Assembly (NCBI RefSeq): GCF_036231355.1
Contig: NZ_CP109496.1
Span: 7,440,001-7,504,000, forward strand
Length of the DNA stretch: 64,000 nt
Direction: 5' to 3'
Origin: Streptomyces sp. NBC_01431
GTDB lineage: Bacteria > Actinomycetota > Actinomycetes > Streptomycetales > Streptomycetaceae
Below are positions 8,535-16,488 of this stretch, one piece after another; within the stretch, counting starts at the first letter, position 1; each line of letters begins with the position of its first letter. Under the pieces are notes generated by a model, which did not search any database, was not told the origin of the DNA, and saw only the letters and a list, made by a program, of their open reading frames with translations. Both the position numbers and the translations under genes were made by a program.

Positions 8535-9029
8535 TCAGGAGCGGATGGTGAGCCACGCTCCGAGACCGCTGCATCCCCGCGCGTCATACGTCGTGCTGCG
8601 GTACCCCGCCGGAATGGGGGAGTAGGGGCAGGTCCAGATGCCGTTGCGCACGAGCTGGTGGTACCAGCCGCCGACTCCGCTGCACCCATTGCGGTCGTAG
8701 TTGGTGATGACATAGCCGGAAACGATGGGCGACCCCGAACAGGTCCATATCCCGTCACGGACGGGCTGCTGCAACCAGGCGCCCGCACCGTTACAACCGG
8801 CACGGTTGAACATGGTGATGACATATCCGGGTGGAACAGCCACCCCCGGGCAGGTCCATCCCCCCACCGCGGCGGCTCGTGCCCCGCCGTCCGCGGCCGC
8901 GGCGGTCCCGGCGCCCGCGCCGGTGAACACCGCCGCGAGCAGTGCGACCGCCCCCGCGATCGCGGCAACCCTGCTGCGGAACAGCCTTGTCGCTGAACGG
9001 CTCCATCTGTGACGAAGTTGGCTCTTCAC
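8535..9029 (-). CDS. Secreted protein of three 37-residue cysteine repeats
   Basis: A 164-residue product, GTG start, with a basic N-terminus, a hydrophobic stretch (21-46) and a likely signal peptidase site after TAAAA. The mature part is almost entirely three tandem units beginning at Trp58, Trp95 and Trp132, exactly 37 residues apart. Each has W-T-C near its start and the pattern G-Y-V/R-x-x-T-x-Y/F-x-x-x-G-C-x-G-x-G-x-W. Each unit holds two cysteines, so one disulfide per unit is likely. The last unit is truncated after the GAW segment. I do not recognise a characterised family. It looks like a small extracellular binding or structural protein. It stands alone, between a terminator and an MFS gene. 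Confidence 0.8.
   Translation of the reverse strand: MKSQLRHRWSRSATRLFRSRVAAIAGAVALLAAVFTGAGAGTAAAADGGARAAAVGGWTCPGVAVPPGYVITMFNRAGCNGAGAWLQQPVRDGIWTCSGSPIVSGYVITNYDRNGCSGVGGWYHQLVRNGIWTCPYSPIPAGYRSTTYDARGCSGLGAWLTIRS
8538..8858 (-). repeat. Three tandem 111-bp coding repeats
   Basis: The repeat units lie at 8748-8858, 8637-8747 and 8538-8636 (last one partial), in frame within the secreted protein gene. They encode the Trp-Thr-Cys to Gly-Ile units. The second and third are closer to each other in the GCSG-x-G segment than to the first, which reads GCNGAG. Confidence 0.75.
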
Positions 9030-9321
9030 TGCACACCAGCCCTCTCGACTTGCTCAGTTGACGTGACTCCGAAGCCCGGCAGCACCGCGTGCGCGACATC
9101 CGCGGGCAGCGGCCCCCGCGGACCGGGCAGCACATCCTGCACCGGTCCGCGGTTCCAGCCGCGGGGCGAGGTCCGTCGAGTGCTGCTTTCCGGGCATACC
9201 GCGCCGAACGGCACGAGAACCAGTGATCACTTGGCGTGAGTCCGTGCGCAGAGCTGAGGGCGGTTCGCGAGGACTTCCTGGCGACGCGCCCACCTGTGCC
9301 GTTGTCGTCCGGCGCTTCGCG
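9030..9321. other. Gene-free stretch upstream of the secreted repeat gene
   Basis: I see no supported gene. GAGAGGG about 10 bases before the GTG at 9029 is the likely ribosome-binding site for the secreted repeat protein. The rest lies between this promoter region and the stop codon of the leftward MFS gene. Confidence 0.4.
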
Positions 9322-10545
9322 TCAACTCACCGTCAGCACGCGCGAGTTGGACCGCTCGGCCCAACGGACCGCCGGTCCCAGTGCGAGGCCCGCGCCGAGG
9401 AAGAGGAGGCCGAGCAGCAGCCAGCCGGGCACGCCCCAGTCGATGACGAGCGCGGTGAGGAGCAGCGGACCGAGCATCCTGGCCAGCGGCACACCCATGC
9501 CGAAGAAACCCTGGTACTCGCCCTGTTGGTCGGCCGGGGCCAGATCGAAGCCGATCTGCCAGGCGCCCGAGGACTGCATCATCTCGCCCGCCACCTGGAG
9601 CCCGCCCGCGAGCAGCAGTACTGCCACGGCGACCCAGGCAGGAGCCCCCGCGGAGCTGAGGGCGAACACCGCACAGGAGGCGAGCATCAGGACACCGCCG
9701 CGGGCCACGGTCCGTACCGCGCTGGGCAGATCGCGGACGGCGGAGGCGGTACGGACCTGGAAGAGCATCACCGCGCCGGTGTTGAGCACCAGTAGTGCGG
9801 AGACCAGCCAGCCGGGCGCGTTGGTGCGGGTGACCGTCCACAGCGGAATGGCGAGGCTGATCAGCGGCATCCGCAGCAGGAGCAGTGTGTTGAGGAAGGT
9901 CACCAGGGCGTAGGGGCGGTCGCGCAGCACGGCGATCCGCGGCCCCTTGCCGGGCGCGGCCGGCCGGGGCGGGACAGTGGGCAGTCGGAGCAGGACGAGA
10001 GCGCACAGCAGGAAGGCGGCCGCGTCCAGGGCGAACACCGCGAGGTAGGCGGTGCGGGTGCCGTAGTGGAGCGCGACCCCGCCGAACGCGGCGCCGATGG
10101 CGAGCCCGGCGTTGAGGGTGGCCTGGAGGTGCGCGAGGACGTGCGTACGGTCCCGTCGGTCGACCAGTGCGGCAAGGAGCGCTTGGCGGGCGGCGGCGAG
10201 GCCGGTCTGGGCGGTCGCGTAGCAGCAGGCGGCCAGCACGAAGGGGAGGAAACCGCGGACGAACAGGAAGGCGGCGACCGAGGCGCCGGTGGCGGCGGCG
10301 AGCAGTACGGCGACGGTGCGCGGGCCGCGCCGGTCGGCGAGCCGGCCGAGCGGGACCCCGGCGACCGCGCCCACGGCCCAGGCAAGGGTGAGACCGAGAC
10401 CTATGCGGGTGGGGGAGAGGCCGACTATGCGGCTGAAGTACAGCGCCGAGGTGACCAAATAGGCGCCGTCGCCAAGTGAGTTGACGAGCTGGGCGGCGGC
10501 GAGGGGGCGGGCGGGGCCGCTGGGAGGCAGCAGTCGAGAAGGCAT
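9322..10545 (-). CDS. MFS transporter
   Basis: A 407-residue membrane protein with about 12 hydrophobic segments. It has the MFS loop motif GVPLGRLADRRGPRTVAVLL after the second helix and VDRRDRTHVLAHLQATLN before the fifth. It resembles the drug/metabolite efflux group of actinobacteria; the substrate is unknown. The ATG at 10545 (MPSRLLPPSG) is preferred to one 42 bases upstream because GAGGG lies just before it and the protein then starts directly ahead of the first helix. It is monocistronic by spacing. Confidence 0.85.
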   Translation of the reverse strand: MPSRLLPPSGPARPLAAAQLVNSLGDGAYLVTSALYFSRIVGLSPTRIGLGLTLAWAVGAVAGVPLGRLADRRGPRTVAVLLAAATGASVAAFLFVRGFLPFVLAACCYATAQTGLAAARQALLAALVDRRDRTHVLAHLQATLNAGLAIGAAFGGVALHYGTRTAYLAVFALDAAAFLLCALVLLRLPTVPPRPAAPGKGPRIAVLRDRPYALVTFLNTLLLLRMPLISLAIPLWTVTRTNAPGWLVSALLVLNTGAVMLFQVRTASAVRDLPSAVRTVARGGVLMLASCAVFALSSAGAPAWVAVAVLLLAGGLQVAGEMMQSSGAWQIGFDLAPADQQGEYQGFFGMGVPLARMLGPLLLTALVIDWGVPGWLLLGLLFLGAGLALGPAVRWAERSNSRVLTVS

Positions 10546-11040
10546 GCCCTCATCAAACCAAGCCGAGTGGCCCATTACCGAGGCCACTTGCCTCCTGATT
10601 CACTGGGCCATTTCATGCCGCGACCGACGCTCTCGGCGATCTCGATACTCGCGCGCGCCAGGTTCGGTCGGAGCCCCGGACCCCGAACGCGTGGCGAACG
10701 GCGTCGTGGAGGCGCGCGCATGACCGGTCTCGCTGCTGCTCCTATCCCACCTTTCAGGTGTCTGGGATGGTATGTGATGTTATATAACTCCTATACCCAA
10801 TGCCCGGATTCGGGTTGTCATTGCTGAGCACTGCGTCAAGTGCCAACTACTGCACGTGGGTTGACAGTAAAGATTCCTCTCAGTGACCGATTTTTTTGCC
10901 ATGAGGATTTGAACTGATCACAGGAAGGTCATTAGGGTCAGGCCTCATACCTTCATGCGATTGATCACCCGTTCGGGGTGTCCGTGAAGGTTCCGCCGGG
11001 TCTGCGTGTTCGGCGGCTGAGGAAGAAGGAGCTCGCCTTC
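10546..11040. promoter_or_regulatory. Relatively AT-rich control region before the NlpC/P60 gene
   Basis: No gene is supported. From about 10770 to 10960 the composition falls well below the surrounding G+C, with an A/T-rich run near 10770-10800 and seven T's near 10891. A TTGACA hexamer lies at 10861-10866 but no good -10 follows at normal spacing. I looked for the conserved blocks of a ydaO-type c-di-AMP riboswitch, common before Streptomyces cell-wall hydrolase genes, and did not find them. Confidence 0.4.
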
Positions 11041-12066
11041 GTGGGGTCCCACCGTCGTCCAAAGCCCGCGAGCCGCACCCGTGTGACCGTGCTCAGCGCG
11101 ACCGCCGCCGCAGTCGTCGCCCTCACTTCGCAGGCCGCCCAGGCGGACCCGAAGCCATCCAAGGACGAGGTCAAGAGCAAGGTCGACAAGCTCTACGACG
11201 AGGCCGAGCAGGCGACCGAGGCGGCCAACGGCGCCAAGGAGAAGCAGGGTCAGCTGGAGAAGCAGATCAGCCAGATCCAGGACAAGGTCGCCCGTGGCCA
11301 GCAGGAGCTCAACACCCTGCGCCAGGGCCTCGGGTCGATGGCCTCGGCCCAGTACCGCTCCGGCGGCATCGACCCCTCGATCGCGCTCTTCCTGTCCTCC
11401 AACCCTGACGACTTCCTCGAAAAGGCGTCCTCGCTCGACCAGCTGAGCGCCCATCAGACCGAGGCACTGCAGAAGATCCAGGGCAAGCAGCGCGCTCTCG
11501 CCCAGGAGCGCAAGGAAGCCCAGGACAAGCTGAAGGACCTCGCCGACACCACCAAGGTGCTCAGCGACAAGAAGCAGGAAGTCCAGGGCAAGCTCAGCGA
11601 CGCGCAGAAGCTTCTCAACTCGCTGACCGCGCAGGAGAAGGCCTCGCTCGTCGCCGACGACGCGCGCGCCAACCGTTCCACCGAGCGCCCGGACCTCGGC
11701 AAGGACGTACCCGCCTCGCAGGTCGGAGCCACCGCCCTGCGGGCGGCCGAGACGCAGCTCGGCAAGCCGTACAGCTATGGCAAGACCGGCATGGCGTCCT
11801 GGGACTGCTCGGGTCTGACGGGCTACGCCTACGCTCAGGCGGGCGTTAACCTGCCGCGCACCTCGCAGGAGCAGGCCACCATGGGCACCCGGATCGGCCG
11901 CAGTGAGCTGAAGCCCGGCGACCTGGTGCTCTTCTTCGACGACCTGCACCACATAGCCCTGTACGCGGGCAACAACATGGTGCTGCACGCGCCGAGGACC
12001 GGCACGGTTGTGCGCTACGAGTCGATGGACAACATGCCTTTCCAGTTCGGTGTGCGCATCGGCTGA
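11041..12066 (+). CDS. Secreted NlpC/P60 peptidoglycan endopeptidase
   Basis: A 341-residue RipA/CwlO-like hydrolase that cuts peptide stems of peptidoglycan. It has a basic N-terminus (GSHRRPKPASRTRV), a signal helix ending at AQA, a long charged coiled coil (about 35-210) and a C-terminal NlpC/P60 domain (about 225-341). The catalytic Cys lies in WDCSGLT and the His in LHHIALYAG. GTG at 11041 is chosen because AAGGAG lies nine bases upstream and the resulting start matches the family; a GTG at 10978 would add 21 residues. A strong hairpin follows the stop. Confidence 0.92.
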   Translation: MGSHRRPKPASRTRVTVLSATAAAVVALTSQAAQADPKPSKDEVKSKVDKLYDEAEQATEAANGAKEKQGQLEKQISQIQDKVARGQQELNTLRQGLGSMASAQYRSGGIDPSIALFLSSNPDDFLEKASSLDQLSAHQTEALQKIQGKQRALAQERKEAQDKLKDLADTTKVLSDKKQEVQGKLSDAQKLLNSLTAQEKASLVADDARANRSTERPDLGKDVPASQVGATALRAAETQLGKPYSYGKTGMASWDCSGLTGYAYAQAGVNLPRTSQEQATMGTRIGRSELKPGDLVLFFDDLHHIALYAGNNMVLHAPRTGTVVRYESMDNMPFQFGVRIG

Positions 12067-12134
12067 CCCGCCTTTCCCCTCGTCGGTCCGCAACACCGCC
12101 CAAACGGGCGGATGGCGGCAACGCGCGCTACGCC

Positions 12135-12172
12135 AGGCCCCGCCGGAGAGCTACAGCTCTCCGGCGGGGCCT
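12135..12172 (+). terminator. Strong hairpin terminator after the NlpC/P60 gene
   Basis: The arms AGGCCCCGCCGGAGAGCT and AGCTCTCCGGCGGGGCCT are a perfect 18-bp inverted repeat with a 2-base centre, about 70 bases past the stop codon. No U-tract follows, as is common in Streptomyces. Confidence 0.88.
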
Positions 12173-12337
12173 CGTTGGTGAACCCGGACCTCGGCACGCG
12201 CTCGGCCGGCGGCTGGGCCGTTCGGCTGCCTCTGGGACACACATGCGGAGTGTCGGCACGGCCGCGCGAGCCGGAGGCGGAATTTTCACCTCTGAACGCG
12301 CGGCGCTCGGTCGACGCCCGGTGGAACAGGGGATCGC

Positions 12338-13837
12338 ATGGATGGCGGCCGGCAGGACGACAACGACCGGCCCGCCCCCGAGGCCCCGGAGCCACCCGCA
12401 CCGCCTCCCGGCGCGGCCGGAACACAGGGGCGGGACGGTTCTCCGGACGACGCCGCGTCGCAGAGCGGTTCCGCCCCCGGACCACCGCCGCAAGACGCGA
12501 CGCCCCATGCCCGCGTGGCAGCCGTCAAGCGTGGGCTTGAGCGGCTGCGTACGGCCATCGCGGCGGGGCCGCCCGCGGGTCCGACGCGGCCTGAGTTCTG
12601 GCGCAGCCCCATTCGAGGACCGTGGCTGACGGCCGTGTTCGGCCTGACCCTGCTGTGCGCGGTGACCGTCCTGTTCGTGACCGGGCTGCTGTCCTACGCC
12701 GCGTACAGCCCCGACCTGGCGCGGGTCAACGACCAGACCCCGGACAAGGGGCTGCTCGGCTTCTATCTGTTCACCTGGCCGACGTCTCCGTACTGGGGCT
12801 ACCGGCTCAGCCAGGGTGTGCACGTCACCCTCGGCATCGCGCTGATCCCCGTGCTCCTGGCGAAGCTGTGGTCGGTGATTCCCAAGCTCTTCGAATGGCC
12901 GGCCGTGCGCTCGGTCAGCCATGCGCTTGAGCGACTCTCTCTGCTCCTGCTGGTGGGCGGGGCCGGCTTCGAGTTCGCCACCGGTGTGCTGAACGTGCAG
13001 TTGCACTACATCTTTCCGGGCTCCTTCTACGTCCTGCACTTCTACGGGGCGTGGGTGTTCATCGGCGCCTTCGTCGTCCACGTCGTCTTCCGCCTCCGGC
13101 GCGCGGTCATCGCGGTGATGAAGGGCCCGCGCGCGGAAGAGCGGCACCCACCGCGGCCCGTTGACGGGCCGCTCCGTACGGACGGAATGGGCCTCACCTC
13201 ACCCCGGCCCGCCGACCCCACGATCTCCCGGCGCGGCGCTGTCCTGCTGGTGGGCGCCGGGTCCGCGGCCCTGCTTCTGATGACGATGGGCCAGAGCATC
13301 GGCGGATGGATGCGCAAGACCGCTCTGCTCGCCCCGCACAGCCAGGATCCCGGCACCGGACCGAACGGGTTCCAGATCAACAAGACCGCCGCCTCGCTCG
13401 GCATCCGGCCCAGCGACATCGGCCCCGCCTGGCGCCTGACCGTTCGCGCCGGCGGGCGTCAGACCGTATTGACCCGGGACGAGCTGTACGCGCTGCCGAG
13501 GCGCACAGCCGAGCTCCCCATCGCCTGCGTGGAGGGCTGGTCCACATCAGATCAGCGGTGGGGCGGCGTGCGCCTGGTCGACCTCGCCGCTCTGGTCGGT
13601 CTGACCGAAGATGTGCCGCAGGTGCTGGTCGAGTCGGTACAGCGCGGCGGATCCTTCAGCTCCGTCGTCCTGGCCGCCAACCAGGTGCGCGACACCCGCT
13701 CGCTGCTCGCGGTGGAGGTCAACGGAGCCGTCCTCTCCCATGACCACGGCTATCCCGCGCGGATCATCGTCCCGAACGCCCCCGGGGTCCACAACACCAA
13801 GTGGGTCACCCGCCTCACCTTCGGAGAGCCGGCGTGA
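12338..13837 (+). CDS. Cytochrome b-like membrane domain fused to a YedY-type molybdopterin oxidoreductase
   Basis: A 499-residue protein. After a Pro-rich cytosolic tail (1-80) come four to five membrane segments with histidines in YRLSQGVHVTLG, LNVQLHY and VLHFYGAWVF (di-haem b type). Another hydrophobic helix follows (about 290-315), then an oxidoreductase molybdopterin-binding domain (about 340-495). The cysteine in PIACVEGWS fits the molybdenum ligand, and NAPGVHNTKWVTRLTF is the usual C-terminal motif. The layout suggests electrons pass from the quinone pool through haem to the extracytoplasmic Mo site (as in MsrPQ/YedYZ), but here on one chain. AGGGG precedes the ATG. It overlaps the next gene by four bases. 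Confidence 0.85.
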   Translation: MDGGRQDDNDRPAPEAPEPPAPPPGAAGTQGRDGSPDDAASQSGSAPGPPPQDATPHARVAAVKRGLERLRTAIAAGPPAGPTRPEFWRSPIRGPWLTAVFGLTLLCAVTVLFVTGLLSYAAYSPDLARVNDQTPDKGLLGFYLFTWPTSPYWGYRLSQGVHVTLGIALIPVLLAKLWSVIPKLFEWPAVRSVSHALERLSLLLLVGGAGFEFATGVLNVQLHYIFPGSFYVLHFYGAWVFIGAFVVHVVFRLRRAVIAVMKGPRAEERHPPRPVDGPLRTDGMGLTSPRPADPTISRRGAVLLVGAGSAALLLMTMGQSIGGWMRKTALLAPHSQDPGTGPNGFQINKTAASLGIRPSDIGPAWRLTVRAGGRQTVLTRDELYALPRRTAELPIACVEGWSTSDQRWGGVRLVDLAALVGLTEDVPQVLVESVQRGGSFSSVVLAANQVRDTRSLLAVEVNGAVLSHDHGYPARIIVPNAPGVHNTKWVTRLTFGEPA

Positions 13838-14334
13838 ACCGCTTCCGCGCACGTTACGGCGCCTCCCCGCTGCACCTGCTGCTGATCCTGTGCTCCTTCG
13901 CCCTCGCCGGCTACGCGGGCCTGCGCCTCCTCCACGGCGACACACGGAGTGTGATCATCTGGTTCGTCGGCGCGGCCCTGCTGCACGACCTGGTGCTCCT
14001 TCCCTTCTACTCGATGGTCGACCACGGCCTCCAGCGCCTCCTGCCGGGTCGTGGGGCGCACGGAGCTGACGGCGCGGGGGCGCGGTTGGTGAGCGTCAAC
14101 CATGTCCGTGTCCCGGCCTTCGTCTCCGGTGTGCTGCTGCTTGTGTGGTGGCCGCTGATCTTCGAGCAGGTCGACCACTTCACCGTCACCACCGCCCTGC
14201 CGTCCGACGTGTTCCTGGGACGCTGGTTGCTGGTAACGGCGGGCCTCTTCGCCGTATCCGCCCTGTGTCTGCTCGTACGGATGCGGCGGGCGTCCCGGCA
14301 ACGTCGACTTCGGGAGCCGCAAGCGCCGAAGTGA
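13834..14334 (+). CDS. Small membrane protein coupled to the molybdoenzyme
   Basis: A 166-residue protein with four predicted membrane helices (about 11-27, 34-51, 88-108, 125-143) and a basic C-terminal tail (RMRRASRQRRLR). The GTG start overlaps the TGA of the preceding gene, so translation is coupled, and GGAG lies about eight bases upstream. I recognise no enzyme motif. It could anchor or assist the b-type cytochrome/molybdoenzyme. Function is inferred from context only. Confidence 0.8.
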   Translation: MNRFRARYGASPLHLLLILCSFALAGYAGLRLLHGDTRSVIIWFVGAALLHDLVLLPFYSMVDHGLQRLLPGRGAHGADGAGARLVSVNHVRVPAFVSGVLLLVWWPLIFEQVDHFTVTTALPSDVFLGRWLLVTAGLFAVSALCLLVRMRRASRQRRLREPQAPK

Positions 14335-14348
14335 CGCCCTGGGCCGCT

Positions 14349-14412
14349 GCCGGAAGTGCGCTGCCCACGGCACGCGCCGACGGGGGCTCCCTGCCTCAGG
14401 AGCGCTTCCGGC
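14349..14412. terminator. Imperfect hairpin between converging genes
   Basis: GCCGGAA...GCGCT pairs with AGCGCTTCCGGC across a 38-base loop, with a small bulge in the left arm. It lies after the membrane protein gene and directly before the stop of the leftward fragment gene. It is a weaker terminator candidate than its neighbours. Confidence 0.4.
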
Positions 14413-14622
14413 CTAGTCTTCCGTCGGGTAGCCGCGCTCGCTCATGAGCGTTGTCACGAGCCGGTCCGCGTCGTGCACTGCGTCGTCGGGCCGGTCCACG
14501 AACTGCTCCTGCACGCGGGCCTCTCGATCAGCAGCGCCGTCGTCCTTTGACAGCGTGCCCGGCAGGGGCAGAACCGCCCCCGCCATCAGGATGATCCCGG
14601 CCTTGGCCGGCACGAGCCTCAA
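14413..14622 (-). pseudogene. Truncated remnant of a conserved actinobacterial membrane/secreted protein
   Basis: A 69-residue frame. Its second half, FVDRPDDAVHDADRLVTTLMSERGYPTED, matches a segment common in Streptomyces membrane-associated proteins of unknown function, where D-x-A-D-x-L-V-x-x-L-M-x-x-R-G-Y-P-x-E-D-F continues for some 40-60 more residues. Here it stops right after PTED. The first half (KAGIILMAGAVLPLPG) looks like a membrane segment. Both ends of the usual protein are missing, so a decayed gene is more likely than a functional short one. Confidence 0.5.
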
Positions 14623-14834
14623 CCACCTGCACAGGCCGGGGCGCGGCGCGTCAGCGGGCGATTCGCGGGGGTCTCCGGGGTTGACGGTGCTCGTCGCTGG
14701 TGCGCGCCGGTTGCAGCCGCCCCAGCTGCTCCGGGGTCCGTGTCCCGACCGTCAAGTAGCGTTGGCAGCCACGCTCGTGGTGGTCGGCCTGGCGGAGGTG
14801 CCTGGCGCGACCGACCCGCATTCATGCCGCGGCC

Positions 14835-15650
14835 GTGGGCACGCGCTCGCCTCGCGGCGGGCTTGGCGGAAGTGAGGATTTGTTGAACACCGCGTTCCAC
14901 GCACTGCATGAGGCGGGAAAGCCGTTGCTGCTGCCCAACGCCTGGGACTTCGCGTCGGCCGCGGCGCTGGCCGCTGCCGGGTTCGCCGCCGTCGGCACGA
15001 CCAGTCTCGGCGTGGCCGCCGCCCACGGTCTGCCTGACGCCGCGGGGCTGGCCCGCGAGGAAACCATCGCGCTGGCCCGGAGGCTGGTCCGGCTGCCCTG
15101 CCCGATCACCGTCGACATCGAAGCGGGGTTCAGCACCGACCCCGGTGAAGTAGGCGACCTGGTCGCGGAGTTGGGCTCGCTGGGCGTCGCGGGGGTCAAT
15201 CTGGAGGACGGGCGGGGGGACCGGCTGGCCGACCCCCTGGCTCAGGTGGCATTGATCCGTGCCGTGAAGGGCCGCGCGCCCGGGGTGTTCCTCAACGCGC
15301 GTACGGACACCTACTGGCTGAGCGTCGACGCCTCGGTCTCCGCGACGCTGGAACGGGCTCGGCGGTATGTGGACACGGGCGCCGACGGGATCTTCGTGCC
15401 GGGCCTCGCGGGGGAAGCGGACATCGCCGCCGTGACCAAAGCTGTGCCGGTACCGGTCAACGTGTTGCACCAGCCCTCGCTGGGCTTCGGCCGGTTGGCG
15501 GAGCTGGGCGTGCGACGGGTCAGCACCGGCTCCCTGCTCTTCCGCGCAGCCCTGCACGCCACGGTCGCCACGGCAGTCGCGGTCCGGGACGGCATGCCGC
15601 TGCCCGCGGGCATCCCCGGTTACGCCGAGGTCGACGCGCTCAGCCGCTGA
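14835..15650 (+). CDS. Isocitrate lyase/PEP mutase-family enzyme
   Basis: An alpha/beta-barrel protein of the ICL/PEP-mutase superfamily, which forms or breaks C-C or C-P bonds next to a carboxylate in Mg-dependent fashion. Visible signatures are LLLPNAWDFASAAALAAAGF, TVDIEAGF (metal-binding Asp/Glu), NLEDGRGD and LNARTDTYW. The 271-residue length from GTG 14835 includes an odd basic start. GTGAGGA lies just ahead of two TTG codons at 14880 and 14883, so the real start may be one of those (255-256 residues). The substrate is unknown; oxaloacetate, 2-methylisocitrate-like or phosphonate chemistry are all possible. It stands alone. Confidence 0.85.
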   Translation: MGTRSPRGGLGGSEDLLNTAFHALHEAGKPLLLPNAWDFASAAALAAAGFAAVGTTSLGVAAAHGLPDAAGLAREETIALARRLVRLPCPITVDIEAGFSTDPGEVGDLVAELGSLGVAGVNLEDGRGDRLADPLAQVALIRAVKGRAPGVFLNARTDTYWLSVDASVSATLERARRYVDTGADGIFVPGLAGEADIAAVTKAVPVPVNVLHQPSLGFGRLAELGVRRVSTGSLLFRAALHATVATAVAVRDGMPLPAGIPGYAEVDALSR

Positions 15651-15683
15651 CCCGACCGTGGCGAGCAGGGCGTCCTCCGGCCT

Positions 15684-15711
15684 GTTGAGATCCGAAAGCT
15701 CGGATCTCAAC
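15684..15711. terminator. Convergent terminator hairpin
   Basis: GTTGAGATCCGA and TCGGATCTCAAC form a perfect 12-bp stem with loop AAGC, between the rightward PEP-mutase-like gene and the leftward transglycosylase gene. Confidence 0.85.
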
Positions 15712-15726
15712 ACGGATACGGCCTAG

Positions 15727-16488
15727 CTAGTACGAGTTGTGGCTCTGCCAGAACGACCAGGCGCCGCAGGGGCTGCCGTAGCGTTCGTTCATGTAGTTGA
15801 GGCCCCACTTGATCTGCGTGGCCGGATTGGTCTGCCAGTCGGCGCCCACGGTGCTCATCTTGGAGCCCGGCAGCGCTTGGACCAGACCGTAGGCACTGCC
15901 GTTGGTGGCGCGGTAGTTCCAGCTCGACTCGTTGTCAATGATGTTGCTGAAGCACTGGAACTGGCCGGCGGGGACGATCTGACGGGCGATCGCCTGGACG
16001 TCGGAGGTCGAGTAGGAGCTCTGCACCTGAAAAGTGCTCCGGCTCGCCGAGCGGCTGGCGGCCTGGGTCTCCAGGTCGCGGGCCTTGGCGTCCTTACTGG
16101 CTTTGTCCTTGTCAGCAGCGTCCTTCTTGGCCTTGGCATCCTGTGCGGCCCGGACGCGCGCGGCTTCCTCGGCGGACTTCTTCGCCGTGGCACTCGCCTG
16201 CGCGTACTGTGCGTCCGCCTGCTGTGCCAGGGACGCGGTCTGAACCTGAGCCTGCTGTCCGGCGGGTATGTCGGCGAGAAGCGTCGAATCGCCGGAGGCC
16301 GCCTCGAAGTTGTCGCTTGACGCAGCGGCGGGGCCACCTGCGGCCACGCCTACGACGGCGCCCACAGCGGTGACCGCGGTGGCGGACACTACAGCGAACC
16401 CCCGCCCGATGCTGGTGCGCGGGGCTTGAGCGCGTGAGTGGCTGGGGCCGTTGCGCTCAGTGGTCTGGGCTTGCTCGTTGGCGTGCAT
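15727..16488 (-). CDS. Secreted transglycosylase SLT-like protein
   Basis: A 253-residue protein. It has a basic N-terminal region with the signal helix at about 30-55 (VSATAVTAVGAVVGVAAGG), a charged Ala/Lys/Asp-rich coiled linker (about 85-150) and a C-terminal lysozyme-like domain. IIDNESSWNYRATNGSAYGL fits the SLT catalytic Glu motif (E-S-x-W-N), followed by GLVQALPGSKM and a last Cys-containing WSFWQSHNSY end. It is expected to cleave peptidoglycan glycan strands or bind the wall. GAGGA precedes the ATG. Confidence 0.9.
   Translation of the reverse strand: MHANEQAQTTERNGPSHSRAQAPRTSIGRGFAVVSATAVTAVGAVVGVAAGGPAAASSDNFEAASGDSTLLADIPAGQQAQVQTASLAQQADAQYAQASATAKKSAEEAARVRAAQDAKAKKDAADKDKASKDAKARDLETQAASRSASRSTFQVQSSYSTSDVQAIARQIVPAGQFQCFSNIIDNESSWNYRATNGSAYGLVQALPGSKMSTVGADWQTNPATQIKWGLNYMNERYGSPCGAWSFWQSHNSY

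Noticed and set aside
10546..11040. Possible ydaO-type riboswitch before the NlpC/P60 gene
   Set aside because: The conserved sequence blocks of that class could not be found; only an AT-rich stretch and a lone TTGACA are visible.
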